The notes: generated by a model from the sequence alone, not told the origin. Counted from the stretch's first letter, positions 16,949 to 27,013 are shown. The stretch is 64,000 nucleotides of DNA from Stenotrophomonas_A sp035629025 (GCA_035629025.1 DASPIU010000020.1:88672-152671), one strand, 5' to 3'. Made by a program: numbers and translations.

Positions 16949-18103
16949 ATGCGATCCAAGTGCTTGGCAGGGATCCTGTGCGGTGGCATCGCGTTGCCGG
17001 CGTTGATGGGTTGCAGCGGCCGGGATGGTTCCGACGCGGCGGCGGGCATGCCGGCACCGGTGGTGGCGGTGGAAGAGGTTCACGCCAGCGTGGTACCGAA
17101 CCTGATCGAACTGCCGGGCCGGATCGAGGCGGTGCGTTCGGCACAGGTGCGCGCGCGCAGCGATGGCATCGTCGAGCGCCAGCTGTATGTCGAGGGCACC
17201 GACGTGGCTGCCGGCGCGCCGCTGTTCCAGATCGACACGCGCGACCTGCAGGCCCGCCTGCAACAGGCACGTGCGGCACTGGCCTCGGCGCGGGCCGCAC
17301 GCGGGCAGACCGCCGGCCTGCGTTCGCGGCTGTCCACGCTGGTGCAGCGCAAGGCAGTCAGCGTGCAGGAGTACGAATCGGCGCAGGCGTCCTTCCAGCA
17401 AGCCGACGCCGCGCTGCTCGAAGCACAGGCCGCGGTGGATCGCGCGCAGCTGCAACTGGACTTCGCCACCGTGCGCGCGCCCATCGCCGGGCGCGCCGGC
17501 CGTGCCCTGGTCAGCGAAGGCGCCCTGGTCAGCGCCGCTGGCGCGACGCTGCTGACCCAGATCGACCAGCTCGACCCGGTCTACGCCACGTTCCAGCCTT
17601 CCAATGCCTCGATGGCCGAAATGGACCGCAACATCGCCGCCGGCCGCGTGGTCCTGGACGACGGCAAGCACGTCAGCGTCACCCTGATACTGGAAGACGG
17701 CTCGCACTATCCGGTGCCAGGCGTCGTCGATTACACCGAGAAGGCCGTGGACCCGGCCACCGGCAGCCGCACCCTGCGCGCGCGCTTCGACAACCGCGAC
17801 CGCCGCCTGCTGCCCGGCCAGTTCGTCCGCGGCATTCTCGCGGTGGGCACGCTGCGCGATGGCATCAGCCTGCCCGAGCGCGCAGTTGCCATCGGCGAGG
17901 ACGAGGCCAGCGTGATGACCGTCAACGCCGAGGGCGTGACCGTACGGCGGCCGGTCACCCTGGCCGGGCAGGCCGAAGGGCGCTGGATCGTGCAGTCCGG
18001 GCTGACGCCGGGCGAGCGCGTGGTGGTGGATGGCTGGCACAAGGTGCAGCCGGGGCAGCCAGTGCGGGCCCAGGCTGCGGCAAAGGCCGCGCCCGGGCCA
18101 TGA
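16949..18103 (+). CDS. RND efflux periplasmic adaptor (membrane fusion protein)
   Basis: A 384-aa lipoprotein adaptor (signal with GC at Cys22). Order of domains: lipoyl halves flanking an alpha-hairpin (about residues 55-160, ARLQQARAALASARAAR and EYESAQASFQQADAA), then beta-barrel (ATFQPSNASMAEM, a strong AcrA/MexA signature) and membrane-proximal domain. It links the inner-membrane pump to the outer-membrane channel. The start at 16949 gives the lipoprotein signal and follows CGGAGGCG. It overlaps the pump gene by 4 bp (ATGA). Confidence 0.92.
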   Translation: MRSKCLAGILCGGIALPALMGCSGRDGSDAAAGMPAPVVAVEEVHASVVPNLIELPGRIEAVRSAQVRARSDGIVERQLYVEGTDVAAGAPLFQIDTRDLQARLQQARAALASARAARGQTAGLRSRLSTLVQRKAVSVQEYESAQASFQQADAALLEAQAAVDRAQLQLDFATVRAPIAGRAGRALVSEGALVSAAGATLLTQIDQLDPVYATFQPSNASMAEMDRNIAAGRVVLDDGKHVSVTLILEDGSHYPVPGVVDYTEKAVDPATGSRTLRARFDNRDRRLLPGQFVRGILAVGTLRDGISLPERAVAIGEDEASVMTVNAEGVTVRRPVTLAGQAEGRWIVQSGLTPGERVVVDGWHKVQPGQPVRAQAAAKAAPGP

Positions 18104-21100
18104 GCGGCTACTTCGTCTATCGCCCGGTGCTGGCCTGGGTCGTGGCGCTGTTCGCGATCCTGTTTGGCGGCATCGCCCTGCACGCGCTGCCGGTGGAGCA
18201 GTACCCGGACGTGGCGCCGCCCGCGCTGAGCATCTCGGCCACCTTCGTCGGCGCCGACGCGCAGACCCTGGACCGCAGCGTGACCTCGGTGATCGAGAAC
18301 GAGCTCAACGGCGTGGACGACTTCCTTTTCATGACATCCACCAGCCGCGCCAACGGCACCGCGCAGATCCGCGTCACCTTCCGCAGCGGCACCGACCTGG
18401 ACCAGGCGCGCGCGCAGGTGCAGGACCGCCTGTCGCGCGTGGAGCCGCGCTTGCCGGAGGAAGTGCGGCAGATGGGCGTGCGCGTCACCCAGTCGAGCAC
18501 CGGTTTCCTGATGCTGATCGCGTTGCGCTCGGAGGGCGCGCGCCGCGACGCGCTGGCGCTGGGCGACTTCGCCGCGCGCAATATCGCCGACGAGCTGCGG
18601 CGCCTGCCCGGCGTCGGCGACGTCTCCTTGTTCGGCTCCAGCTACGCGATGCGCATCTGGCTGGACCGCGAGAAGCTGGTCAGCCATGGCATATCGCCAG
18701 CCGAGGCGATCGCCGCGATCCGCGAACAGAACGCGCAGACCGCCGGCGGTGGCCTGGGCCTGCAGCCGCTGGGCCCAGGCACCGAAACCACCGCGCAGAT
18801 CGTCATGCGCGGCCGCTTCAGCAGCGCCGAGCAGTTCCGCCAGATCATCGTGCGCGCCACCCCCGGCGCGGCCATCGTGCGCCTGGGCGATGTGGCCCGG
18901 GTCGAGCTCGGCAACGACAACTACGCTTTCAACCTGCACCTCAACGGCGAACCGGTCGCCGGCCTGGCGGTGTCGCTGACCACCGGCGCCAACGCGCTGG
19001 CCACCGCCACCGCGGTACGCGCGCGGATGCAGGCACTGGACGACACCTTCCCGGCCGACGTGCACTGGAGCACGCCGTTCGACACCACGCCTTTCATCAC
19101 CGAGTCGGTGCGCGGCGTGGTGCGCACGATGGTCGAATCGATCATCCTGGTCTCCATCGTCGTGCTGCTGTTCCTGCAGAGCTGGCGGGCGCTGTTCCTG
19201 CCGACGCTGGTGGTGCCGATCTCGCTGATCGGCGCCTGCCTGGGGCTGCTGGCCTTCGGGCTGTCGATCAACCTGCTGTCACTGTTCGCGATGGTGGTGG
19301 CGATCGGCATCCTCAACGACGATGCCATCGTCATCGTCGAAAGCGTCGAGCGCATCATGCGCGAGGATCAGCTGCCGCCGCGCGAGGCCACCGCCAAGGC
19401 GATGGGCCAGCTCACCGGGGCGATCATCGCGACCACGCTGGTGCTGCTGGCGGTGTTCATCCCGATGGGCTTCTTTCCCGGTTCGGCCGGCGGCATCTAC
19501 CGCCAGTTCGCGGTGACCCTGAGCGTATCGCTGGTCGTCTCCACCATTCTGTCGCTGACCCTGGCCCCGGCGATCTGCGGCGCGATGCTGCGGCCGCCGG
19601 GTGCGCCAGGGCAGGGCAGGGGCGCGCGCTTTTTCGCGGCGATCAACCGTGGCCTGGAGCGCAGCAGCGCCGCCTATGCCGGCGTGGTCAAGCGCATGCT
19701 CGGGCGGCCGTGGCTGTGGGCCGGGGTGTTCGTGCTCGCGGTGGGGGTCACCGGCCTGCTGTATGCGCGGCTGCCGGGCGGCTTTTTGCCCGAAGAGGAT
19801 CAGGGATATCTGTTCGTGGCCTACAACGGCGCGCCGGGTTCCACGGTCGCGCGCACGCAGCAGGCGGTAAGCCAGGCCGAGGCGATCCTGCGCAAGCAGC
19901 CGGAGGTGCGCAACGTCGCCACGGTGATCGGTTTCAGTTTCTTCGGCCAGGGCCAGGGCGTGGGCATGTCCTTTGTCGACCTGCACCCCTGGGCCGAGCG
20001 TCGCGGCCGAGGTCAGGGCGCGCAGGCGTTGGCGCAACGCATGAACGCGGCGATGTTCGGCATCGCCCAGGCGCAGGTCTTCGTGCTCAACCCGCCGGCC
20101 ATCCAGTCACTGGGGAATGCCTCGGGCTTCACCCTGAAGATCGAGGACCGCGGCGGCGCCGGCAATCGCGCGTTGCAGGCGGCGGCGCTGGCGCTGGCGC
20201 GGCGCGCCGCGGCCAGTGATCTGGTCAGCGGCGTGCGCCCGGAAGGCATGCCGATGGCGCCGCAGCTGTTCGTCGACATCGATCGCACGCAGGCGCGCGC
20301 GCTTGGCCTGCAGCTCTCACAGGTCAATCAGGCGCTGGGGGTGATGTTCGGTTCCGCCTACGTCAATGACTTCATCCACCAGGGCGACGTGCTGCGGGTG
20401 TTCGTGCAGGGCGAGGCGGCGCAGCGCATGCGCGCCGAGGACGTGGCCGACCTGCGGGTGATCGGCGCAGGCGGGCAGGCGGTGCCGTTCTCGGCGTTTG
20501 CGCGCACGCGCTGGACGCTCGGCGAGCAACAGGTGGAGCGCTACAACGGTTTCCTCTCGGCTACCGTCTCCGGCCAGGCCGCGCCGGGTGTTTCCAGCGG
20601 CGCGGCGCTGCGCGAGATGGAGCGGCTGGCTGCCGAAGTGCTGCCGGCGGGCATGCGCATCGAGTGGACCGGCACCGCGCGCGAGGAACAGGAAGCGGCC
20701 GGGCAGGTCGGCATGTTGCTGGGACTGGCGTTGCTGGTTGCGTTCCTGCTGCTGTCGGCGCTGTACGAAAGCTGGACCACGCCGGTCGCGGTGCTGCTGG
20801 CGGTTCCGTTCGGCGTGCTCGGCGCGGTGATCTTCACCGGCGCGCGCGGGATGTCGGCGGACGTCTATTTCAACGTCGGCCTGGTCACGATCATTGGCCT
20901 GGCGGCGAAGAACGCGATCCTGATCGTGCAGTTCGGCCTGGAAGAGGAAGCGCGCGGCGTGCCGACGGCCGAGGCCATCCTGCACGCGGCCCACCAGCGC
21001 CTGCGTCCGATTCTGATGACCAGCCTGACCTTCATCGTCGGCATGTTGCCGCTGGTGTTTGCCGCCGGCGCCGGCGCGGCGAGCCGCCAGGCAGTGGGCA

Positions 21101-21231
21101 CCGGCGTGCTCGGCAGCATGTTCACCGCCACCGCCTTCGGCATCTTCTACACGCCGCTGTTCTACTTCCTGCTGCGACGCCGTGCCGCCGTACGACGTGC
21201 TAACGCGGCGAGGGCGGAGGCCGTGCCATGA
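18100..21231 (+). CDS. RND efflux pump, HAE1 (AcrB/MexB) type
   Basis: A 1043-aa inner-membrane transporter with 12 transmembrane helices in two halves, each with a large periplasmic loop. The proton-relay residues are kept: the Asp pair in TM4 (GILNDDAIVIVE) and Lys in TM10 (GLAAKNAILIV). An Asn precedes the Asp pair where Val is usual. Motifs PVEQYPDVAPP near the start and GGFLPEEDQGY at mid-protein are canonical. It would export hydrophobic drugs or toxic metabolites using the proton gradient. Overlaps of 4 bp link it to the adaptor before and the outer-membrane channel after. Confidence 0.95.
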   Translation: MSGYFVYRPVLAWVVALFAILFGGIALHALPVEQYPDVAPPALSISATFVGADAQTLDRSVTSVIENELNGVDDFLFMTSTSRANGTAQIRVTFRSGTDLDQARAQVQDRLSRVEPRLPEEVRQMGVRVTQSSTGFLMLIALRSEGARRDALALGDFAARNIADELRRLPGVGDVSLFGSSYAMRIWLDREKLVSHGISPAEAIAAIREQNAQTAGGGLGLQPLGPGTETTAQIVMRGRFSSAEQFRQIIVRATPGAAIVRLGDVARVELGNDNYAFNLHLNGEPVAGLAVSLTTGANALATATAVRARMQALDDTFPADVHWSTPFDTTPFITESVRGVVRTMVESIILVSIVVLLFLQSWRALFLPTLVVPISLIGACLGLLAFGLSINLLSLFAMVVAIGILNDDAIVIVESVERIMREDQLPPREATAKAMGQLTGAIIATTLVLLAVFIPMGFFPGSAGGIYRQFAVTLSVSLVVSTILSLTLAPAICGAMLRPPGAPGQGRGARFFAAINRGLERSSAAYAGVVKRMLGRPWLWAGVFVLAVGVTGLLYARLPGGFLPEEDQGYLFVAYNGAPGSTVARTQQAVSQAEAILRKQPEVRNVATVIGFSFFGQGQGVGMSFVDLHPWAERRGRGQGAQALAQRMNAAMFGIAQAQVFVLNPPAIQSLGNASGFTLKIEDRGGAGNRALQAAALALARRAAASDLVSGVRPEGMPMAPQLFVDIDRTQARALGLQLSQVNQALGVMFGSAYVNDFIHQGDVLRVFVQGEAAQRMRAEDVADLRVIGAGGQAVPFSAFARTRWTLGEQQVERYNGFLSATVSGQAAPGVSSGAALREMERLAAEVLPAGMRIEWTGTAREEQEAAGQVGMLLGLALLVAFLLLSALYESWTTPVAVLLAVPFGVLGAVIFTGARGMSADVYFNVGLVTIIGLAAKNAILIVQFGLEEEARGVPTAEAILHAAHQRLRPILMTSLTFIVGMLPLVFAAGAGAASRQAVGTGVLGSMFTATAFGIFYTPLFYFLLRRRAAVRRANAARAEAVP

Positions 21232-22646
21232 AGCGGGCCTTCGCCGCTTGCGCGTTGCTGACGGCACTGGCCGGCTGCAATCTCGCGCCCACCTACACGC
21301 GGCCGCCCGCCGCCGTGCCCGAACAGTTCCCGCAGGCCGAGGCCACTGGCCAGCGCGCCGCCGAACTGGAATGGCAGGCGTTCTTCGCCGACCCGGTGCT
21401 GCGCGAGCTGATCGCGCTGGCGCTGGACAACAACCGCGACCTCGGCGCCGCCACCGCGCGCATCGAACAGGCACGGGCGCAATTCCGCATCCAGCAAAGC
21501 CAGCGCCTGCCGAACCTGGACGCCAATGCTTCCGGGCAACGCCTGCGCACGCCGGTCAGCGTTGCCGACGGCGCGCAGCGGGTCACCGTGGACAGCTACG
21601 GCCTGCAGGTCGCGGTGCCCACTTTCGAGCTCGACTTCTGGGGGCGGGTGGCCAACCTGTCCGAATCGGCGCGGCGCCAGTTCCTGGCCACGGTCGAGGC
21701 GCAGCAGGCCTTCCGCCTGTCGTTGATCGCCAATGTCGCGGCCAGCTACTACGCCATGCGTGCCAGCGAGGAAGGCATCGTGCTGGCGCAGCGTTCGCTC
21801 GACAGCCGCGAACAGACGCTGGAACTGGCGCAACTGCGCATGGATGTGGGCCTGACCTCATCGGTGGACTACCACCAGTCCTACGCGCTGGTCACCCAGG
21901 CCCGCACGCAGCTGGCGCAGCTGCGCCGCAATCGCGAACAGGCGCTGCATCTGTTGCAGTGGCTGGTCGGCGTGCCCTTGCCAGATCCGTTGCCGCCGGG
22001 GCTGGCGATCGAGGACGCGCGCCAGCTCGCGGCGCTGGACTCCGGCCTGCCTTCCGAACTGCTCGACAACCGCCCCGACATCCGCCTGGCCGAACACCGG
22101 CTGCGCGCGGCCAACGCCAACATCGGCGCGGCGCGGGCGCTGTACTTCCCGACCATCGCGCTCACCGGCGCCGGCGGCTATGCCTCCAGCAAACTGTCCG
22201 GCCTGGTGTCGGACAGCAATCGCGTGTGGTCCTTCGGCGCCGGCGCGGTGCTGCCGCTGCTCGACTGGGGCCGCCGCCGCGCGGTGCTCGACATGGCCCG
22301 GGGCGAGCGCGACGAGCGCGAGAGGGCCTACCAGTCCACCGTGCAGAACGCATTCCGCGAAGTGGCCGATGGCCTCAGCGCCGCGCAGCGCAACGCCGAG
22401 CAGATCGAGGCGCAACTGCGCGCGGTGGAAGTGCAGGGGGCGCTGGTCGGCACCGCCAACGATCGCTACGAAGTCGGCCTGACTCCATATCTGGAAGTGC
22501 TCGATGCCGAACGCAACCGCTTCGCCGCCGAACAGACCCTGCTGCAGCTGCGTGCCGCTGCGCTGCAGGATCGCGTGAACCTCTACACCGCACTGGGCGG
22601 CGGCGACGTGCCGGCGTCCGCGCGCCTGACAGGAGAGCCGCCATGA
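21228..22646 (+). CDS. Outer-membrane efflux channel, NodT/OprM family
   Basis: A 472-aa lipoprotein (lipobox LAGC, Cys17) of the TolC superfamily. NLAPTYTRPP after the lipid site, FELDFWG around residue 130, and LLDNRPDIRLAEHRLRAANA are diagnostic of the NodT family. It forms the trimeric outer-membrane duct of the pump encoded just before. It overlaps the pump gene and the porin-like gene by 4 bp each. Confidence 0.95.
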   Translation: MKRAFAACALLTALAGCNLAPTYTRPPAAVPEQFPQAEATGQRAAELEWQAFFADPVLRELIALALDNNRDLGAATARIEQARAQFRIQQSQRLPNLDANASGQRLRTPVSVADGAQRVTVDSYGLQVAVPTFELDFWGRVANLSESARRQFLATVEAQQAFRLSLIANVAASYYAMRASEEGIVLAQRSLDSREQTLELAQLRMDVGLTSSVDYHQSYALVTQARTQLAQLRRNREQALHLLQWLVGVPLPDPLPPGLAIEDARQLAALDSGLPSELLDNRPDIRLAEHRLRAANANIGAARALYFPTIALTGAGGYASSKLSGLVSDSNRVWSFGAGAVLPLLDWGRRRAVLDMARGERDERERAYQSTVQNAFREVADGLSAAQRNAEQIEAQLRAVEVQGALVGTANDRYEVGLTPYLEVLDAERNRFAAEQTLLQLRAAALQDRVNLYTALGGGDVPASARLTGEPP

Positions 22647-24112
22647 CCCTGCTGGTCAAGCCACTGCGCCACTCGCTATGCCTCTTGCTGGCAGCGGCAG
22701 CCACCGCGCCAGCGCTGGCGCAGGCACAGACCACCGACGCGCAGCGCGACGCGGAGATCGCCCAGCTGCGGCAAACGGTAAGCAACCTGATGCAGCGCAT
22801 CGAAGTACTGGAAGCGGAGCGGGGCACCACACCGCCAGCCGCAGAGGCTGCTGTCCGGTCCCCGGTCCCTGGTTCCCCCGGGTCCCCGCCGTCGCCGCCG
22901 CCGTCAGCCCCGCCCACGCCGCAACTTCCCTCCCTGGCGGCCCTCGACATCGACGCCTCGCCACTGCCGCCCCACGACACCTTCGACGAGGACGAGCAGA
23001 GCAGCAGCCGTGCCGATAACGACGCAGCACCCGGCGACAACCTGGAAGGCTTCTTCCTCGTGCCCGGTGCCAACACCTGGCTGCGCCTGAGCGGCTACGC
23101 CAAGCTCGACGCGATGATGGACGACGATGACGCTGGCGACAGCGACATGTTCATCACCTCCGACATCCCGGTGGGCGCGCAGCACGGCGACAGCCGCTTC
23201 AACATGCATGCGCGGCAGACCCGCTTCACGCTGGAGGCGCGGCGCGAGACCAGCGCCGGGCAGCTGCGCTTCCTCCTGCAGAACGATTTCTTCGGCTCCG
23301 GCGGCAGCTATGGCTATCGCCTGCGCCACGCCTGGGGGCAGCTGGGCAACACCTATGCCGGCTTCGGCTGGTCGGCCTTCATGGACCTGGACTCGGGCCC
23401 GGACACGCTGGATTTCGCCGGCCCGGGCGCGGCGCCGTCGGCACGGCAGGCCAGCATCCGCCAGTACTTCCCGCTGGCCAACGGCAACCAGATCATTCTT
23501 GCTGCCGAGCATCGCTCCGGCGAGCTGCGTCTGGCCGATGCAGATGCGCGTGAACGCATGGCGGCGCCGAATGTCGTACTCGCGGCACGCCACGAGGCCG
23601 ACTGGGGCAACGTGCAACTGGCCGGCCTGCTGCGCTATCTCAGCTACGACGCCAGCGCGCGCAGCGACAGCACGCTGGCCGGTGGCGCGGCACTGAGCGG
23701 TTCCTGGGGCGCGGACAGTGGCGACTACCTGGTGTACGGCGTGCTGGCCGGGCAGGGCATTGCCGCCTATGTCGGCGACCTCGGCGGGCTCGACCTGGAT
23801 GCCGTGGTTGACCCCGCCGGCAGCTTGCAGGCATTGCGGGAATGGGGCGGCTGGATCGGCTACACCCACCTGTGGACTGGCCGCTGGCGCTCGACCCTGA
23901 CTTACGGCCGCCTGTACCTGGAACGCGACGCCGCCCTCGACCCGTCGGCGTTCCGCCGCAGCGATTACGCCGCCGTCAATCTGATCTACGCCCCGGCGCC
24001 GAGCTGGAGCTGGGGCGTGGAGCTGCTGTACGGCAAGTTGCAGCAACAGGACGGCGAAGACGGCGACGCGATGCGCCTGCAGACCTCACTCAAGTACGAC
24101 TTCATCCGCTAG
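22643..24112 (+). CDS. DcaP-like trimeric outer-membrane porin
   Basis: A 489-aa protein with signal peptide (cleavage after about residue 28). A predicted coiled coil follows (AEIAQLRQTVSNLMQRIEVL, about 34-60), then a Pro/Ser/Asp-rich linker (about 65-130) and a beta-barrel starting at FLVPGANTWLRLSGYAKLD and ending in aromatic-Arg (KYDFIR). This is the DcaP architecture, in which the coiled coil trimerises in the periplasm. The family imports dicarboxylates and some antibiotics. Coupling by a 4-bp overlap to an efflux channel gene is unusual, since the porin would admit substrates rather than expel them. Confidence 0.8.
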   Translation: MTLLVKPLRHSLCLLLAAAATAPALAQAQTTDAQRDAEIAQLRQTVSNLMQRIEVLEAERGTTPPAAEAAVRSPVPGSPGSPPSPPPSAPPTPQLPSLAALDIDASPLPPHDTFDEDEQSSSRADNDAAPGDNLEGFFLVPGANTWLRLSGYAKLDAMMDDDDAGDSDMFITSDIPVGAQHGDSRFNMHARQTRFTLEARRETSAGQLRFLLQNDFFGSGGSYGYRLRHAWGQLGNTYAGFGWSAFMDLDSGPDTLDFAGPGAAPSARQASIRQYFPLANGNQIILAAEHRSGELRLADADARERMAAPNVVLAARHEADWGNVQLAGLLRYLSYDASARSDSTLAGGAALSGSWGADSGDYLVYGVLAGQGIAAYVGDLGGLDLDAVVDPAGSLQALREWGGWIGYTHLWTGRWRSTLTYGRLYLERDAALDPSAFRRSDYAAVNLIYAPAPSWSWGVELLYGKLQQQDGEDGDAMRLQTSLKYDFIR

Positions 24113-24122
24113 GAGCAGCGAC

Positions 24123-25559
24123 ATGACCACCGCACCCGCCGTTTCGCCAGCGCAGCATTGTTCTCCGGTCCGGCGTACGCGGGCCGCGCGCGGCGCGCTG
24201 TGCCTGGCGCTGCTGGCCTGCGCGGCACCGGCGATGGCGCAGGACGCGATGCTCGGCAACATCCTCGAAGACCCGGGCAGCGGTGCCGCTGGGCTCGGCT
24301 TCCTCGGCCGCGTCGAATCCTCGCCCTATCGCGGCGCCGACGCCCGCACCGACCTGATGCCGCTGTACCTGTACGAAGGCCAGCGCTTCTTCCTGCGTTC
24401 CAACATGGCCGGCGTGCGCGTCAGCGGCGACCATGCGGCCGGGCTGGAGCTGTTCGTCGAACGCCGCCTGGAAGGCTATCCGGAAGACGAACGCCCGGAC
24501 ATTCTCGACGGCATGGCCCCGCGCAACTCCGAAGCCGACATCGGCGCGCGCTACTACGGCGAACGCGGCGCGCACCACTGGGACCTGAGCGTGCGCCAGG
24601 ACGCGTCCAGCAACTCGCATGGCACCGAACTGCGCGCCGCCTACGGCTACCTGTGGCAGAACGACCGCTGGAGCGTGCAGCCGGTACTCACCGCCGCCTG
24701 GCGCAGCGGCAAGCTCAACGACTACTACTACGGCGTGGACCCAGCCGACGTTACTCCCGAGCGCGCCGCCTACGACGCCGGGGCCGGCTTCAACCTCACC
24801 GCAGCGCTGTATGCGCGCTACCGCATCCTTCGGCACTGGAGCCTGCTCGGGGGCGTGTACGCGACGCAATGGTCCAGCGAGGTCGGCGACAGCCCGCTGG
24901 TGGACAGCCGCACCCAATGGGGCGGCATGCTCGGCGCCGCCTATGACTTCGGCAGCGGCGACGTGCGCTGGAACAAGCCGCAGACACCGACCTACGTGAA
25001 GCTGTTCTATGGCCGCGACACTGGCGAGGGCTGCCACCTCGTGCGGATCATGACCTTCAAGTGCGCCAGCTTCAACGAAGAGAACCCCACCGATATCTGG
25101 GGCATCCATGTTGGGCGTCCCTTCGTTTCGCGCCTCAATGGCTGGCCGCTGGACCTGGTCGGCTACGCCGGCGTGGTCCGGCACCTGGAACGCGGCCACC
25201 AGCCGGACGCCTGGCAGGTCGATGCCTACATGAAGGGCTACTACTACGGCTTCCCCTGGTCGCACCGGGTGATGAGGCGCATTGGCTTCGGTTTTGGCCT
25301 GTCCTATGCCGAGCGCGTGCCCTATGCCGAAGTGGTGTCGCAGGCGCGGCGCGAGCGCAATACCTCCAAGCTGCTCAACTACCTGGACCCGAGCATCGAC
25401 GTCAGCCTCGGCGACATCTTCGGCAGCGAACGCTGGCACGAGCTGTACTTCGGCGTCGGCGTCTCGCACCGCTCGGGCATTTTCGGCACCGCGCAGATGC
25501 TGGGCACCGTCGATGGCGGCTCCAACTATCTGTATGCCTACATCGAGGCCGCGCTATGA
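24123..25559 (+). CDS. MipA/OmpV family outer-membrane protein
   Basis: A 478-aa protein with a long n-region and signal peptide (cleavage after PAMA, about residue 39). The N-terminal 270 residues match the MipA/OmpV beta-barrel (GFLGRVESSPYRGADARTDLMPLYLYEG). A second barrel-like half follows, with SVSLGDIFG-type ending and YLYAYIEAAL at the C-terminus, making it about twice the length of typical MipA (about 250 aa). AGGAGC lies before the ATG. Family members scaffold murein enzymes or act as porin-like proteins; the role of the extra half is unknown. Confidence 0.75.
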   Translation: MTTAPAVSPAQHCSPVRRTRAARGALCLALLACAAPAMAQDAMLGNILEDPGSGAAGLGFLGRVESSPYRGADARTDLMPLYLYEGQRFFLRSNMAGVRVSGDHAAGLELFVERRLEGYPEDERPDILDGMAPRNSEADIGARYYGERGAHHWDLSVRQDASSNSHGTELRAAYGYLWQNDRWSVQPVLTAAWRSGKLNDYYYGVDPADVTPERAAYDAGAGFNLTAALYARYRILRHWSLLGGVYATQWSSEVGDSPLVDSRTQWGGMLGAAYDFGSGDVRWNKPQTPTYVKLFYGRDTGEGCHLVRIMTFKCASFNEENPTDIWGIHVGRPFVSRLNGWPLDLVGYAGVVRHLERGHQPDAWQVDAYMKGYYYGFPWSHRVMRRIGFGFGLSYAERVPYAEVVSQARRERNTSKLLNYLDPSIDVSLGDIFGSERWHELYFGVGVSHRSGIFGTAQMLGTVDGGSNYLYAYIEAAL

Positions 25560-25621
25560 GCCTGCGCGCGCCATCACTTCCCGGGCCGGCCACGGCTCGT
25601 CCACGTCATCTGGGGAACACC

Positions 25622-27013
25622 ATGTTTACGCATGCTCGCCTCCGCACTTCGCTGTCCACCTTCATTGCTGCTCTGGCCCTGGTCTTTGCCTGCGCCGCGG
25701 TGGCGGACGCGCCGCCGCAAGCCGCACCCGCGGCGATGGCCGCGCAAGCACCCGCGCCGGCGGTGCTGTTCAACAACGTGCGCATCTTCGACGGCCTGGC
25801 CGGGCACCTGTCGGCCCCCAGCAGCGTGCTGGTGCGCGGTCACGTCATCGAGCGCATCGGCGCCAGTGGCAGTGTCGAGGCCGCCGGTGCGCGGGTGATC
25901 GACGCTGGCGGGCGCACGCTGATGCCCGGGCTGATCGATGCGCACTGGCACAGCATGTTCGTCGGCGTGCCGCTGCAGGCGATGATGAGCGCCGACTCGG
26001 GCTACCTCAACATCGTGGCCGGCGTGGAAGCCCAGCGCACGCTGATGCGCGGCTTCACCACGGTGCGGGACGTGGGCGGCGCGGTCTGGGGCCTGAAGGG
26101 CGCGATCGACAGCGGCGCGGTGCCCGGGCCGCGCATCTTCCCTTCCGGCGCGATGATCACCGTGACCAGCGGCCACGGCGACTTCCGCGCCATGTCCGAG
26201 CTGCCACGCGCGGTTGGCGCGCCCGGTTCGCGCCATGACGTCACCGGTGACAGCGCCATTGCCGACACCCCGGATGAAGTGCGCGTACGCGTGCGTGAAC
26301 AGCTGATGCGCGGCGCCAGCCAGATCAAGCTCACCGCCGGTGGCGGCGTGTCCTCGCCACACAGCCCGCTGGATGCGGTGACCTTCAGCGAGCCCGAGCT
26401 GCGCGCCGCGGTCGAGGCCGCCAATGACTGGGGCACCTACGTCACTGTGCACGCCTATACGCCGACCTCGATCCAGCGCGCCATCCGCGCCGGCGTGACC
26501 TGCATCGAGCACGCCAGCCTGATGGACGAGGACACCGCGCGGCAGATGGCGCGCGCCGGCATCTGGCTCAGCACCCAGCCGTTCCCGCCGGAACTGGCCG
26601 ATGGCTTCCCGCGCGGCTCCGACCAGTGGCAGAAGGCGCAGGAAGTCTTTGCCGGTACTGATCGCACCTATCAGCTGGCGATCAAGTACAAGCTCAAGAC
26701 CGCCTTCGGCACCGACGTGCTGTTCTCCAGCCAGCTCGCCAGCCGTCAAGGCGCGATCCTGGCCAGCCTGTCGCGCTGGTATAGCGCGCCGCAGATCCTG
26801 ACGATGGCAACCAGTGACAATGCGGCACTGCTGCGCCTGTCGGGCAAGCGCACGCCGTATGCGGGACAGCTCGGGGTGGTCAAGGAAGGCGCGCTCGCCG
26901 ATCTGCTGCTGGTGGAAGGGGACCCGCTGCAGAACATCAACCTGGTCGCCGACCCCGAGCGCAACTTCCGCGTGATCATGAAGGATGGAGTGATCTACAA
27001 GAACACCCTGTAG
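25622..27013 (+). CDS. Secreted metal-dependent amidohydrolase
   Basis: A 463-aa protein with signal peptide (ACAAVADA, cleavage near residue 30) and an amidohydrolase-superfamily barrel. Metal ligands are visible: DAHWH (His108, His110), QIKLTAGGG (Lys236, probably carboxylated), VHAY (His277), IEHAS (His297) and FGTDV (Asp365). This subgroup (imidazolonepropionase/prolidase-like) hydrolyses amide, carbamate or organophosphate bonds; the substrate is unknown. An alternative start at 25556 overlaps the MipA stop (ATGA), but 25622 gives a clean signal peptide and has GGGGAAC in front. It ends the coupled efflux/outer-membrane run. Confidence 0.85.
   Translation: MFTHARLRTSLSTFIAALALVFACAAVADAPPQAAPAAMAAQAPAPAVLFNNVRIFDGLAGHLSAPSSVLVRGHVIERIGASGSVEAAGARVIDAGGRTLMPGLIDAHWHSMFVGVPLQAMMSADSGYLNIVAGVEAQRTLMRGFTTVRDVGGAVWGLKGAIDSGAVPGPRIFPSGAMITVTSGHGDFRAMSELPRAVGAPGSRHDVTGDSAIADTPDEVRVRVREQLMRGASQIKLTAGGGVSSPHSPLDAVTFSEPELRAAVEAANDWGTYVTVHAYTPTSIQRAIRAGVTCIEHASLMDEDTARQMARAGIWLSTQPFPPELADGFPRGSDQWQKAQEVFAGTDRTYQLAIKYKLKTAFGTDVLFSSQLASRQGAILASLSRWYSAPQILTMATSDNAALLRLSGKRTPYAGQLGVVKEGALADLLLVEGDPLQNINLVADPERNFRVIMKDGVIYKNTL

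Noticed and set aside
16960..18100. N-terminal extension of the RND pump frame starting at 16960
   Set aside because: The extension is an out-of-frame reading of the adaptor gene; the true pump start at 18100 gives the canonical N-terminus and an ATGA overlap.
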